Of a DNA stretch of 64,000 nt, positions 1 to 8,057 are shown piece after piece. Position 1 is the first letter of the stretch, and each line of letters starts with the position of its first letter. The notes beneath the pieces are model-generated. The model was not told the DNA's origin. It made no database searches and saw only the letters and a list, made by a program, of their open reading frames with translations. Source of the stretch: Sphingomonas hankookensis (lineage in GTDB: Bacteria > Pseudomonadota > Alphaproteobacteria > Sphingomonadales > Sphingomonadaceae); assembly GCF_028551275.1 (NCBI RefSeq), contig NZ_CP117025.1:3154001-3218000 (forward strand). Reading direction: 5' to 3'. The position numbers and the translations under genes are program-made.

Positions 1-900
1 GATGAAGAAGGCCTGGATGCCGATCGTCCCCTCACGACAGGCCATGGCGAAGATATCGGCATCGCCGACGCCGTCCGCGTTGATCGCCTGCGAACCCTGG
101 ATGAAGGTCAGCGCCTTCAACCGGTCGCGCAGCACGGCGGCCAGTTCGAAGTCCATCGCCTCCGCCGCCGCCTGCATCTGCGTGCCCAGCTTCGCCTGCA
201 CCTTGGTCGACTTGCCGGCGAGGAAGTCCTTCGCGTCCGCAATCAGCTCGGCATAGGCGGCCTGATCGATCCGCCCAACGCACGGCGCCGAGCAGCGCTT
301 GATCTGGTACAGCAGGCACGGCCGGTCGCGGGTCTTGAAGAAGCCGTCGGTGCAGGAGCGCAGCAGGAACAGCTTCTGCAACGCGTTCAGCGTCTGCGTC
401 ACCGATCCGGCGGACGCGAATGGGCCATAGTAGTTACCCTTCGCCCGCCGCGCGCCGCGATGCTTCTGAATGCGCGGAAATTCATGATCGGCGCGCAGCA
501 GGATGAACGGGAACGACTTATCGTCGCGCAGCAGCACGTTGTACGGCGGGCGATAGCGCTTGATGAGCTGCGCTTCGAGCAGCAGCGCCTCCGCCTCGTT
601 ATTGGTCGTGACGATCGTCATCGACCGGGTCTGCGCGACCATGCGCTGCAACCGCTTCGTCAGGCGCGACACCTGCGTATAGTTGGCGACACGGTTCTTG
701 AGCGCGCGCGCCTTGCCGACATACAGCACCTCGCCGCGCGCATCCTGCATCCGGTACACGCCGGGCCGCGCGGGCAGCGTCGCCAGCACGTTGCGGATCG
801 CGGCGACGCCGGCGTCGATATCCGGCGCGTCCGACCCGCGCACGGTGAAGCTGGCCTTGTCCTCGTGGAAGCGGTTGGGAGCGTTGGGCGTTTCCGACAT
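1..900 (-). CDS. uvrC: Excinuclease ABC subunit C, C-terminus beyond window
   Basis: UvrC makes the two incisions around bulky DNA lesions after UvrA and UvrB have loaded. Only the first 300 codons are inside the window (family length about 600); the reading frame runs open off the left edge. The ATG at 898-900 begins MSETPNAP. A GIY-YIG nuclease domain follows (GVYRMQD and LYVGKARALKNRV, about residues 46-70), then the conserved PYNVLLRDDKSFP and YYGPF segments, a CSAPCVGRI segment, and the UVR domain (MDFELAAVLRDRL, about 255-270). The C-terminal RNase H-like nuclease and HhH domains lie outside. It sits 39 bases downstream of the diguanylate cyclase gene on the same strand. Confidence 0.96.
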   Translation of the reverse strand, partial: MSETPNAPNRFHEDKASFTVRGSDAPDIDAGVAAIRNVLATLPARPGVYRMQDARGEVLYVGKARALKNRVANYTQVSRLTKRLQRMVAQTRSMTIVTTNNEAEALLLEAQLIKRYRPPYNVLLRDDKSFPFILLRADHEFPRIQKHRGARRAKGNYYGPFASAGSVTQTLNALQKLFLLRSCTDGFFKTRDRPCLLYQIKRCSAPCVGRIDQAAYAELIADAKDFLAGKSTKVQAKLGTQMQAAAEAMDFELAAVLRDRLKALTFIQGSQAINADGVGDADIFAMACREGTIGIQAFFI

Positions 901-939
901 CGCGCCCGATTTAGGGAGTGCGCCCGCCAAGCGCCAGCG

Positions 940-2031
940 TCATGCCGCGGCGGGCGTGCGGCCCAAATCCTTGGCGCGGTACATCAGCAGGTCGGCGCGC
1001 TGGATCACGTCGTCGATCGATCGGTCGCCGGCCTCGATCCGCGCCGCGCCGATGCTGAGCGTCCAGGCCGGCAGCCCCGGCTCGCCGCGACCGGCGCGCA
1101 GGCGGATCTGTTCGGCGGCGATCAGCGGATCGGCGGCGCTGGTGACGACCAGAAACTCGTCCCCGCCCAGCCGCGCGACGAAATCGCCGCCGACGCTGCG
1201 TTGCAGGCCGGTCGCGATCGCGACCAGCACCCGGTCGCCGACGCCGTGGCCATGGCGGTCGTTGATCGCCTTGAACCGGTCGACATCGATCAGCAGCGCG
1301 ACCCGCCCCGGCACCAGCAGCTCGGCCGCGCCCGCCGCCAGCGCGGCGCGGTTCCACACGCCGGTCAGCGGATCACGCAGCGCCATGTCGCGCAGCTGCT
1401 GCTGCGAATGCGATGCCGGAATCCACAACAGCGTCAGATTGGCTGCACCGAACAGCAGCTGATCGGCGAGGAACGGCACCATCGCCAGATGCGCGCCGAT
1501 CGCCTGCGGCACCAGCGCGCCGATCGCGCCGGTCAGGTAGATCGGAACATAGATGAGCAGCATCGCCCCGGCGATCCGCCGCGGCCGCGCCGTCCCATCG
1601 GTCGCGCGATTGCGGACGAGCGGCATGGCAAAGGCAAACGCGCATCCGGCACCGACCAGCGACCACATCGCCGATGCGACGGGCGCCGTCCCGAACACCA
1701 GGGTCACGATGGTCGGGATGATCGCGGTCGCCGCGATCACGCCCCACATCCACAGCGCGATGCCGCGCTGTCCGTCGAAGCGCCGCACGCCGCCCAGCAC
1801 CAGCGCCATCGACAGGGCGAGGACACCGTCGAACAACGGCTGGATCATCAGCGGGACGGGTTCCCCGACCAGCGCGGCCAGCACCAGCGCCGCGCAATAG
1901 CTGCCCGATCCCCAGCCCCAATACAGATACCATGCGCGGCGCCCGGCCATGGAAAAGAACACCACGGTATAGGCGGCACTGCACAGGATGCTGCATTGGC
2001 GCAGCGTCGCCAGGTCGGGAAGATCGAACAT
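940..2031 (-). CDS. Membrane-anchored GGDEF diguanylate cyclase
   Basis: A 363-residue protein predicted to make cyclic di-GMP from two GTP. The N-terminal ~195 residues form about six hydrophobic segments, probably a membrane sensor of unknown ligand. The GGDEF domain begins at LRDPLTGVWNR and carries an intact GGDEF active-site motif (RLGGDEFLVV, near residue 298). The inhibitory I-site, normally RxxD five residues before GGDEF, reads VGGD, so the Arg is missing and product inhibition may be weak. There is no EAL domain. It lies directly upstream of uvrC, possibly cotranscribed. The family call is firm; the signal it senses cannot be told. Confidence 0.92.
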   Translation of the reverse strand: MFDLPDLATLRQCSILCSAAYTVVFFSMAGRRAWYLYWGWGSGSYCAALVLAALVGEPVPLMIQPLFDGVLALSMALVLGGVRRFDGQRGIALWMWGVIAATAIIPTIVTLVFGTAPVASAMWSLVGAGCAFAFAMPLVRNRATDGTARPRRIAGAMLLIYVPIYLTGAIGALVPQAIGAHLAMVPFLADQLLFGAANLTLLWIPASHSQQQLRDMALRDPLTGVWNRAALAAGAAELLVPGRVALLIDVDRFKAINDRHGHGVGDRVLVAIATGLQRSVGGDFVARLGGDEFLVVTSAADPLIAAEQIRLRAGRGEPGLPAWTLSIGAARIEAGDRSIDDVIQRADLLMYRAKDLGRTPAAA

Positions 2032-2083
2032 CGCCCAACCGGATTAGACGATGTTCGTTAACAGCCGATCACTACAGGATTTT

Positions 2084-3073
2084 CTACCCCGCCCGCGCCG
2101 CTTCGATGATGCGCAGGCCGCGCACGGCGTCGGCCGGATCGACCGGCACGTCGCCCTCCCCCCGGATCGCGTCGCGCATCGCGCGGTAGAACCCGCGCCA
2201 GTCGCCCGCTTCCGACCGGACCGACCGCGCAGTCCCTTGGGCGTCGGTCAGCACGCCCCATTGGCTGTCGGGTTCGATGCCATAGCCGCTATCGGTCGGC
2301 ATGCCGCCGGCACGCAGCACCGCCTCTTGCGGGTCGATGCCGAATTTCACGAAGCTGCCCCGCGTCCCGTGCAGCGCAAAGCGCGGGCGCGGTGCGGCGA
2401 CCAGCGACGCCGAACCGATCGTCACACGGCGCGCACCGTAGCGCAGCACGATCTCGAAATAATCGTCGACGCCGGCACCGTCGCGCTGCGTCGTGACGTC
2501 CCCCGCCACCGCATCGGGCATGCCGAACAGGCGGATCGCCTGATCGATCATGTGCGGCCCCAGGTCGTTCAGCAGCCCACTGCCCGGACCGCCCTCCTCG
2601 CGCCAGCCCGGCTTGATCGCCGGGCGGAACCGGTCCCAGCGCAATTCGGCCAGCTGCACCTCGCCCAGCGCATCGTCGCGCAACAGCCGTTCGACGGTCA
2701 GGAAATCGCTGTCCCAGCGGCGATTGTGGAATACGCTGAGCAACCGCCCCGTGCCGCGCGCCAGCTGGACCAGCGCGACGGCATCGGCATCGTCGGTCGC
2801 CAGCGGCTTGTCGACGACGACGTGCCGCCCGGCGGCCAGTGCCGCCTGCGCCAGCGGGGCATGGCTGTCATTGGGGGTAGCGATGACGATCAGGTCGAGG
2901 CTGTCGTCGTCGATCAGCGCCATCGGATCGGCGTGACGCACCGCGCCGGCAAAGCGCTCGGTCGGCCGCGAGGTCGCGATCGCCGCCAGCTCCATCCCCT
3001 CCACGCACGCGATCAGCGGCGCGTGGAACGACGCGCCGGCCAGGCCGAACCCGATCAGGCCGACGCGCACCAT
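2084..3073 (-). CDS. Gfo/Idh/MocA family NAD(P)-dependent oxidoreductase
   Basis: A 329-residue dehydrogenase with an N-terminal Rossmann fold (VGLIGFGLAG, residues 4-13) and the family VDKPLA segment, in which the Lys acts in hydride transfer, near residue 95. The C-terminal alpha/beta substrate domain contains GGPGSGLLNDLGPHMIDQA, where the His is the expected catalytic residue. Relatives include YdgJ-like and inositol/sugar dehydrogenases; the substrate cannot be deduced. The ATG lies one base past the stop of the small secreted protein gene at 3075-3374, so the two are probably cotranscribed. Confidence 0.88.
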   Translation of the reverse strand: MVRVGLIGFGLAGASFHAPLIACVEGMELAAIATSRPTERFAGAVRHADPMALIDDDSLDLIVIATPNDSHAPLAQAALAAGRHVVVDKPLATDDADAVALVQLARGTGRLLSVFHNRRWDSDFLTVERLLRDDALGEVQLAELRWDRFRPAIKPGWREEGGPGSGLLNDLGPHMIDQAIRLFGMPDAVAGDVTTQRDGAGVDDYFEIVLRYGARRVTIGSASLVAAPRPRFALHGTRGSFVKFGIDPQEAVLRAGGMPTDSGYGIEPDSQWGVLTDAQGTARSVRSEAGDWRGFYRAMRDAIRGEGDVPVDPADAVRGLRIIEAARAG

Positions 3074-3074
3074 G

Positions 3075-3374
3075 TCAGTTCAGCTTCGCCAGTTCGGCGG
3101 CGACCTTCGCCACCTGTTCGTCGGTGATCCGGCCCTGGGCGTAGGGCTGGACCTGCTTCAGGCTCATCCCCTTGAACATCGGATAGGATTCATGCGCGAG
3201 CATCCCCGGGAACTGCGCGTCGAGGATCGCCTTGCCCTTCGGATTGGCGGCGATGGTTTCGATGCTGCTGTCGATGGTCAGCTTGGCTGCGGCCGGCGCA
3301 GGCGCCGGGGCGGTCTGCGCCGATGCGGCCAGCGGCATCGCCAGCAACGCGGCGGCGGTGAACAGGAACTTCAT
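3075..3374 (-). CDS. Small secreted protein, unknown function
   Basis: A 99-residue protein with a clear Sec signal peptide (MKFLFTAAALLAMPLAASA, cleavage after ~19-20), a short Ala/Pro-rich linker (TAPAPAPAAAK) and a compact ~70-residue domain (about 30-99) without cysteines. The start is fixed by the AAGGAGGG ribosome binding site just upstream. It is the first gene of a two-gene unit with the oxidoreductase at 2084-3073. I do not recognise a named domain; a periplasmic location is the safest inference. Confidence 0.8.
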   Translation of the reverse strand: MKFLFTAAALLAMPLAASAQTAPAPAPAAAKLTIDSSIETIAANPKGKAILDAQFPGMLAHESYPMFKGMSLKQVQPYAQGRITDEQVAKVAAELAKLN

Positions 3375-3461
3375 GACAATCCCTCCTTGGGCTTGGTCGC
3401 CCGCACAAGGACTTAGCGTTCCGGCGGGTCGTCGCCAAGCGGGTGGGTGATCGGTTCGCCC

Positions 3462-3547
3462 CCCGTCACCCCGGACTTGATCCGGGGTCCCGCTTCTTCT
3501 GCTGCGGGAAAGGCAGCGGGACCCCGGGTCAAGCCCGGGGTGACGGG
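3462..3547. repeat. Intergenic palindrome, 33-base arms
   Basis: Arms at 3462-3494 and 3515-3547 are inverted copies differing at two positions. The core is CCCCGGACTTGATCCGGGG, a motif common between genes in alphaproteobacterial chromosomes. A 20-base spacer separates the arms. The element lies between the esterase gene and the small secreted protein gene, both on the minus strand, and may fold in the transcript as a terminator or stabiliser. Confidence 0.85.
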
Positions 3548-3567
3548 AAAGGTTGCGGCGCCCGCCC

Positions 3568-4506
3568 TTACCCCGCGCGCTTCAGCCAGCCATGCATGTC
3601 CATCCACCGCGCAAAGGCGTCGAACCAACCTGTGCTGGTCGTCGGCTTCTGGTACATGCCGAACCCGTGGCCGCCCTGTTCATACAGGTGGAACTCGACC
3701 GGGCGCTTGGCCGCCTTCCACGATTCGATCAGGCCGAAGCCGCTGTTGGCAAAGAACGGATCGTCGGCGGCGATGGCGACGAACAACGGCGGGGCGTCGG
3801 CGGGCACCGGCCCCATCGCGGCCAGCGGGCCATAGACGTCGCCGATGAACGCCGGCCTGGCCGGACCGTTCGACAGGGTCGTCGCCATGGTTAGCATCGC
3901 GCCGGCGGAAAAGCCGATCATGCCGATGCGGTTCGGATCGACCTTCCATTCCCCGGCGCGCGACCGGATCAGCGCGAAGGCGGCATTGGCGTCGGCGATC
4001 TGCGGTGCCAGCGCATTGGCGGCGGCACCCGGCGCGGGCCGTGGACGCGGCGCGGTGCCCGAGAACATCTCGCGCATCGACCGTTCGAACCCGGCCATGT
4101 CCGCCGGCGTCTGGTTCAGGCGATATTTCAGGACGAACGCCGCGACGCCGCGATCGGCCAGCGCCCTGGCCACATCCCACCCCTCGTTCGACATCGACAG
4201 CGTGCGAAAGCCGCCGCCGGGCGCCACGATCACCGCCGTGCCATTGGCCTTGGCCGGATCGGGCAGGAACGGGGTCAGCGTCGCATCGGTCACATTGCGG
4301 GTAAAGGTGCTGCCATATTGCGAATGCCACGATTCCTTCGCGGTCGCACCGGGCAGCGTGCCTGTATTGAGCGGGATCGCATTCGGCTGCGCCGGTGCCG
4401 CGATCGGCTCCATCTTGTCGCTTTGCGCGCATGCCGGGGCGGCGGTGGCGGCGAGTGCCGCGCCGATTGCCCAGCCAAACGCACGGCGTCCGTAAATTGC
4501 TCGCAT
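3568..4506 (-). CDS. Secreted alpha/beta hydrolase, esterase/acetylxylan-esterase type
   Basis: A 312-residue serine hydrolase with a signal peptide (residues 1-28, ending PACAQ). A glycine-rich APGGGF stretch (95-100) occupies the oxyanion-hole position. The nucleophile is Ser200 in GFSAG, the likely acid is Asp248 or Asp249 (AIAADDPFF), and the base is His280 (GGHGFG). This arrangement matches the BD-FAE/esterase group that removes acyl groups from carbohydrates, so periplasmic deacetylation of a polysaccharide is plausible but unproven. The ribosome binding site AGGGAGAGGG supports the start. Confidence 0.88.
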   Translation of the reverse strand: MRAIYGRRAFGWAIGAALAATAAPACAQSDKMEPIAAPAQPNAIPLNTGTLPGATAKESWHSQYGSTFTRNVTDATLTPFLPDPAKANGTAVIVAPGGGFRTLSMSNEGWDVARALADRGVAAFVLKYRLNQTPADMAGFERSMREMFSGTAPRPRPAPGAAANALAPQIADANAAFALIRSRAGEWKVDPNRIGMIGFSAGAMLTMATTLSNGPARPAFIGDVYGPLAAMGPVPADAPPLFVAIAADDPFFANSGFGLIESWKAAKRPVEFHLYEQGGHGFGMYQKPTTSTGWFDAFARWMDMHGWLKRAG

Positions 4507-4618
4507 GTCCCTCTCCCTTTGTTATCGGGGGAGTATTGTTGCGCGGCCGGCCATTGTCCAACGATTCCTGTTAGCGGTAACGCGACGCTGATCCGGACCG
4601 GTCGACCGCGCGGTGGAC

Positions 4619-5491
4619 TCAACCGGCGGAGCGTTCGCCCCGCCGCCACGGCCAGCGCCAGCCCCGCCGCCGGGCCACCCGACGCAGGCCGAACAGCATC
4701 AGCCCGGCAACGACGATCCAGGGCAGGGCGGCCACGACGAACGTCACCAGCGCGGCGACGCTCGTCGACAGCGTCGCCCCGGCCGCCTCGATGCTGGCCA
4801 TGACCGGCGAATTGCCGCCGGGCGTGTCGTTGAACGCATAGGCGATCGTCAGCTTCGACATCGCGACCCGCTGGGCCAGTTCGGCGCGTTGCGCCTTCGC
4901 CGCCTCCAATTCCTCGTTGGTGGTGGCATAGGCGCGTTCGGCCTCGACCAGGTCGCCGACCTTGCCATTGCCCGACCGGATAATGGCGAGCAGCCGTTCG
5001 GCCAGCGCCTGCTTCGCCCGGACACGCGCCTCGGTGTCGATCACCTGCCGGGTGACGTCCTCCGCCTCGACCTGCCGGCTGGCCCGGCGTGCGTCACCTG
5101 CCTCGGCGATCGCATCGAACCGGCGGGTCAGCGCCTCGGCCTGCCGCGCATCGACCATCAGCACCGCTTCGTCATGGACGACATGATCGTCCGGACCCGG
5201 CGTGTTGAGCGACGACCGGACGATCAGGCAGCGGGCAGGCCCCAGCCGGCGGCACAGGTCGAGTTGTTGCCCCTGCACCTGCGCAACGGTCCTGCGATCA
5301 AAGGCATAGGTGACCGAATAGCTATAGGCGATCTTCGGACCGGTCGCGGCCGGCGACGGCATCTCTGCCGGCGGCTCCTCGACGTCGAACGTCTCGGTAG
5401 TGGGCGACTGCATCGAATGGGTTTCGGGCGACGGCCCGCTGCAGCCCGCCACCAGAATGGCGATCGCCCCTATCAGTCGTTGTCCGGTCAT
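4619..5491 (-). CDS. DUF4349 lipoprotein with C-terminal membrane helix
   Basis: A 290-residue envelope protein with a lipoprotein signal ending LVAGC (Cys17). After a Pro-rich linker comes the DUF4349 domain: beta-rich N-terminal half, then a long charged helix likely to form a coiled coil (about 140-215), then one transmembrane segment (about 235-260) followed by an Arg-rich cytoplasmic tail. That layout is typical of DUF4349, whose function is unknown. GGGGAGCGG upstream supports the ATG at 5491. Confidence 0.85.
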   Translation of the reverse strand: MTGQRLIGAIAILVAGCSGPSPETHSMQSPTTETFDVEEPPAEMPSPAATGPKIAYSYSVTYAFDRRTVAQVQGQQLDLCRRLGPARCLIVRSSLNTPGPDDHVVHDEAVLMVDARQAEALTRRFDAIAEAGDARRASRQVEAEDVTRQVIDTEARVRAKQALAERLLAIIRSGNGKVGDLVEAERAYATTNEELEAAKAQRAELAQRVAMSKLTIAYAFNDTPGGNSPVMASIEAAGATLSTSVAALVTFVVAALPWIVVAGLMLFGLRRVARRRGWRWPWRRGERSAG

Positions 5492-5570
5492 CGTCCGCTC
5501 CCCTATCGGGGCCGAGCATGACCGGCGAGGTCGCCCGCCGTCAACGCCCGACTCCGATGCGGAGCGCGGG

Positions 5571-5891
5571 TCAGCCCTGCGCGAACAGCTTCGTGCCGAC
5601 CACGCCGATCACGATCAGCACCATGAAACCCGCCTGGACCGGCGCGATCCGTTCGCCGAACAGCACCGCGCCGCCGATGATGACGCCGACCGCGCCAAGC
5701 CCGGTCCACACCGCATAGGCGGTGCCTGCCGGAATGCCGCGCATCGCCAGCGCCAGCAGCCCCATGTTCACGAACGACAAAGTGATCGGCACGGCGGAGG
5801 CGAGCAACGTCCCCTGCCCCGCCGCCCATTTCAGGCTCAATGCCCACACGATCTCACACACGACCGCAACCGCGAGAATGGCCCATGCCAT
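5571..5891 (-). CDS. sugE: SMR-family exporter, SugE/Gdx type
   Basis: A 106-residue protein of four transmembrane helices, the standard length for small multidrug resistance transporters. Glu13 in the first helix is the essential proton and substrate site. Trp16, Lys21 and the RGIPAGTAYAVWTGLGAVG stretch resemble SugE/Gdx proteins, which export guanidinium in exchange for protons, more than EmrE. It works as an antiparallel dimer in the inner membrane. I see no ykkC-type guanidine riboswitch in the 72 bases between it and the DUF805 gene. Confidence 0.9.
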   Translation of the reverse strand: MAWAILAVAVVCEIVWALSLKWAAGQGTLLASAVPITLSFVNMGLLALAMRGIPAGTAYAVWTGLGAVGVIIGGAVLFGERIAPVQAGFMVLIVIGVVGTKLFAQG

Positions 5892-5927
5892 ATCGCCTAC
5901 TCCTTTTGCGGGCTCGAATAGGAAAGG

Positions 5928-5957
5928 GCACGGCCGGAAACCCGAAAGAGGCCGTGC
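5928..5957 (-). terminator. Hairpin terminator after the atp/DUF805 operon
   Basis: A perfect 8-bp stem (GCACGGCC at 5928-5935, GGCCGTGC at 5950-5957) with a 14-base loop. Read on the minus strand it is followed by CCTTTCCTATT. It starts six bases after the DUF805 stop codon and before sugE, so it probably ends the atp operon transcript. Confidence 0.65.
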
Positions 5958-5963
5958 GGAAAA

Positions 5964-6563
5964 TCAGGCCAGCGGCGGTCCGAACCGATTGGGGCCGGGA
6001 TCGCTTGGCCGGCTAAGCTGGACGATCAACACGCCCAGGCTCGCCAGATACAGGATGTTGTTGCCGAACATCAGCGCGAACGGTGCCATATCGGGTGGTT
6101 CGTTCCCGGTCCCGATCCGGCTGAACAACTGCCCGAACACGATCATGCCGGTCACCAGGAAGGGCAGCGGCAACAGCCCCCAATAGCCCCGCCGTCCCGA
6201 ATCATGCAGTCGCCGCACGACCGCCGCGGCGAGAAACAGGACCGACACTATCGCGACGATTGCGACCAGCGGCACGAACCAGCGCATCGGTTGCAACATC
6301 AGGTCCGGCGGGACCGGCCCATCGATCTGCACCGAATAATGCCCCGGTCCCGACGTCACGGTCGCACGTTCCGGATGTGCCTCTGCAAAGGCAGCCATGT
6401 TGCGGGCGATGCCGACGAACATCGGTATGCCGACCGCCATTGCGGCGATCATGTTGGTCACCATGACGCAGGCGACCCACGGCCAGAACAGCCGTCGCGG
6501 CTCGCGATCGGACCACCGGGTCAGCCGCTGGAGCTGAAACCGCGGGGTCCGGTGCGACGGCAT
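5964..6563 (-). CDS. DUF805 membrane protein coupled to atpF
   Basis: A 199-residue membrane protein with about four helices. The DUF805 hallmarks are present: RRLHDSGRRGYWGLL near residue 120 and a C-terminal GPNRFGPPL. The family has no known biochemical role. Its ATG overlaps the TGA of the ATP synthase b gene by one base (TGATG), so it is translationally coupled to the Fo operon and is that operon's last gene. Confidence 0.9.
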   Translation of the reverse strand: MPSHRTPRFQLQRLTRWSDREPRRLFWPWVACVMVTNMIAAMAVGIPMFVGIARNMAAFAEAHPERATVTSGPGHYSVQIDGPVPPDLMLQPMRWFVPLVAIVAIVSVLFLAAAVVRRLHDSGRRGYWGLLPLPFLVTGMIVFGQLFSRIGTGNEPPDMAPFALMFGNNILYLASLGVLIVQLSRPSDPGPNRFGPPLA

Positions 6564-7192
6564 CAGTTCAGGCGGCTGCCACCCAGACCGGCAATGGTCC
6601 GGTCGACCAGCGCGCGATCGGCATCGCCCGACAGGTGCGTCGCGATCAGCGTGCTGGCGGCCTTGGCAGCGGCATCGGCGGCGGTCGCGCGGACCTCGGC
6701 AATGGCGGCGCGTTCGGCGGCGGCAATCTTGTCGGTCGCCATCTTGGCACGACGCTGGGTCAGCTCGGCGGCGTCGGCCTCCGCCTTCACCAGCAGCGCC
6801 TGCGCTTCTGCCTCGGCGTGGGCGACCATTTCAGCGGCCTGTGCCTCGATCCCAGCGATCTTCGACGTATATTCGTCGCGCAGCGCCTCGGCTTCGGCAC
6901 GCAGGGTGCGCGCTTCGTCCAGACGGGTGCGGATCGCCGCGATCTGCCCGTCGAGCAGGCGACCGATCAGCGCGGGCACACCCTTCACGACCAGCACCAG
7001 CAGGAACAGCAGCATCGCGGCGCTGACCCATGCGGTCGCATTCAGCCCGAGGGCGGTCGGATCGACATGCGCCGTACCGGTGGCGCTGCCATGCGAACCC
7101 TCGACAGCGTCGGCTCCGGTCTTGGGCAGGCCCTCTTCATGGATCGCTTCGTTCAGCGTCGGGCTGGTATGGGCGACGTTGGGATTAGCCAT
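6563..7192 (-). CDS. atpF: ATP synthase Fo subunit b
   Basis: A 209-residue peripheral-stalk subunit that helps hold the F1 head still against the rotor. An unusually long hydrophilic N-terminus (about 50 residues) precedes the single membrane helix (about 52-75). A long Ala/Glu/Arg-rich coiled coil follows. Its start overlaps the end of the b' gene by 8 bases. The b/b' pair is the split-stalk arrangement of alphaproteobacteria and phototrophs; this second copy is called b by gene order, since b and b' are hard to tell apart by eye. Confidence 0.93.
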   Translation of the reverse strand: MANPNVAHTSPTLNEAIHEEGLPKTGADAVEGSHGSATGTAHVDPTALGLNATAWVSAAMLLFLLVLVVKGVPALIGRLLDGQIAAIRTRLDEARTLRAEAEALRDEYTSKIAGIEAQAAEMVAHAEAEAQALLVKAEADAAELTQRRAKMATDKIAAAERAAIAEVRATAADAAAKAASTLIATHLSGDADRALVDRTIAGLGGSRLN

Positions 7193-7676
7193 GGAGCACC
7201 GCCTTCACCGCGCCCTGCGCGTCCTGTTCGCTGACCCGCACGCCCGAGACGCGCTCGACGATCGCCTGTGCCGCTTCGGCTGCGACCTGCTCGACCTGCG
7301 CCATCGCCGCACCGCGCTGGGTAGCGATATCGGCTTCGGCCTGTGCGACCCGCGCCTGCATGTCGGCATTGGCCGCGGCCAGCCGTTCGGCCGCTGCCGC
7401 CGCGCCCTTGGCACGGGCTTCGGCCAGCAGCTTCTGCGCAGCCTCGCGGCTAGCATTTTCGCGGGCACGCCATGCCGCCTCGGTCGCATCCGCCTGCCCA
7501 CGCGCCGCTTCGGCGGCGGCGAGGTCGGCGGCGATGCCCTGGTCGCGCTGGTCGACCGTGCCCTGCACCTTGGGCACCATGCCGAGGCCCACGACCAGGA
7601 ACACGATGCCGAAGGTCAGCACCAGCCAGAAGACCTGCGACCCCCAGGTCGCGGCGAGCTGCTCGATTTGCGGCAT
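7185..7676 (-). CDS. ATP synthase Fo subunit b'
   Basis: The 163-residue partner stalk subunit. I chose the ATG at 7676 (MPQIEQLAATWGSQVFW), because the 36 residues available upstream are non-conserved and GGGACG lies just before this ATG. One transmembrane helix (about 10-32: FWLVLTFGIVFLVVGLGMV) leads into an Ala-rich coiled coil. It pairs with the b subunit encoded immediately downstream, forming a b/b' heterodimer in place of a b homodimer. It follows atpE by 113 bases. Confidence 0.92.
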   Translation of the reverse strand: MPQIEQLAATWGSQVFWLVLTFGIVFLVVGLGMVPKVQGTVDQRDQGIAADLAAAEAARGQADATEAAWRARENASREAAQKLLAEARAKGAAAAAERLAAANADMQARVAQAEADIATQRGAAMAQVEQVAAEAAQAIVERVSGVRVSEQDAQGAVKAVLHG

Positions 7677-7789
7677 GAAACGTCCCGTATTGGTCTGGTC
7701 GACCGGGCGCCATCGCCCGGCCGAAACCGGTCCGTCATCCGGACCGGGAGTCCGGCGCGAGGCACCCCCCGCGCCGGGCGTCACGCATG

Positions 7790-8017
7790 TTACGCGACGA
7801 AGATCAGCAGCACTGCGACGACGAACGCCAGCAGGCCCAGAAGTTCGGCGGCGGCGAAGCCGATGAACATGTTGCCCTGCTGACCGGCAGCGGCCGACGG
7901 GTTGCGCAGCGCGCCCTGCAGGAAGGCGGCGAAGACGTTGCCCACGCCGAGTGCGGCAAGGCCGGCACCGATGGCTGCGAGACCGGCGCCGAGGAACTTG
8001 ATGGCGTCTGCTTCCAT
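7790..8017 (-). CDS. atpE: ATP synthase Fo subunit c
   Basis: The 75-residue proteolipid of the rotating c-ring. Two Gly/Ala-rich membrane helices flank the polar loop RNP (38-40). The proton-binding acid is Glu58 in helix 2 (GFAAAELLG). The start at 8017 (MEADAIKFLG) has a GGGAG ribosome binding site; an upstream in-frame ATG would add 23 unrelated residues. It lies between atpB and b' in the standard Fo order. Confidence 0.96.
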   Translation of the reverse strand: MEADAIKFLGAGLAAIGAGLAALGVGNVFAAFLQGALRNPSAAAGQQGNMFIGFAAAELLGLLAFVVAVLLIFVA

Positions 8018-8057
8018 GTCGAAAACTCCCTTGGAAAAATCTGAATGTTGGTTGGGA

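Noticed and set aside
460..2061. A 533-codon frame on the plus strand
   Set aside because: Antisense of uvrC and the GGDEF gene, both of which have clear domains.
5892..5960. Possible guanidine riboswitch before sugE
   Set aside because: The only structure is the 8-bp terminator-like hairpin; no ykkC, mini-ykkC or type III pattern can be recognised.
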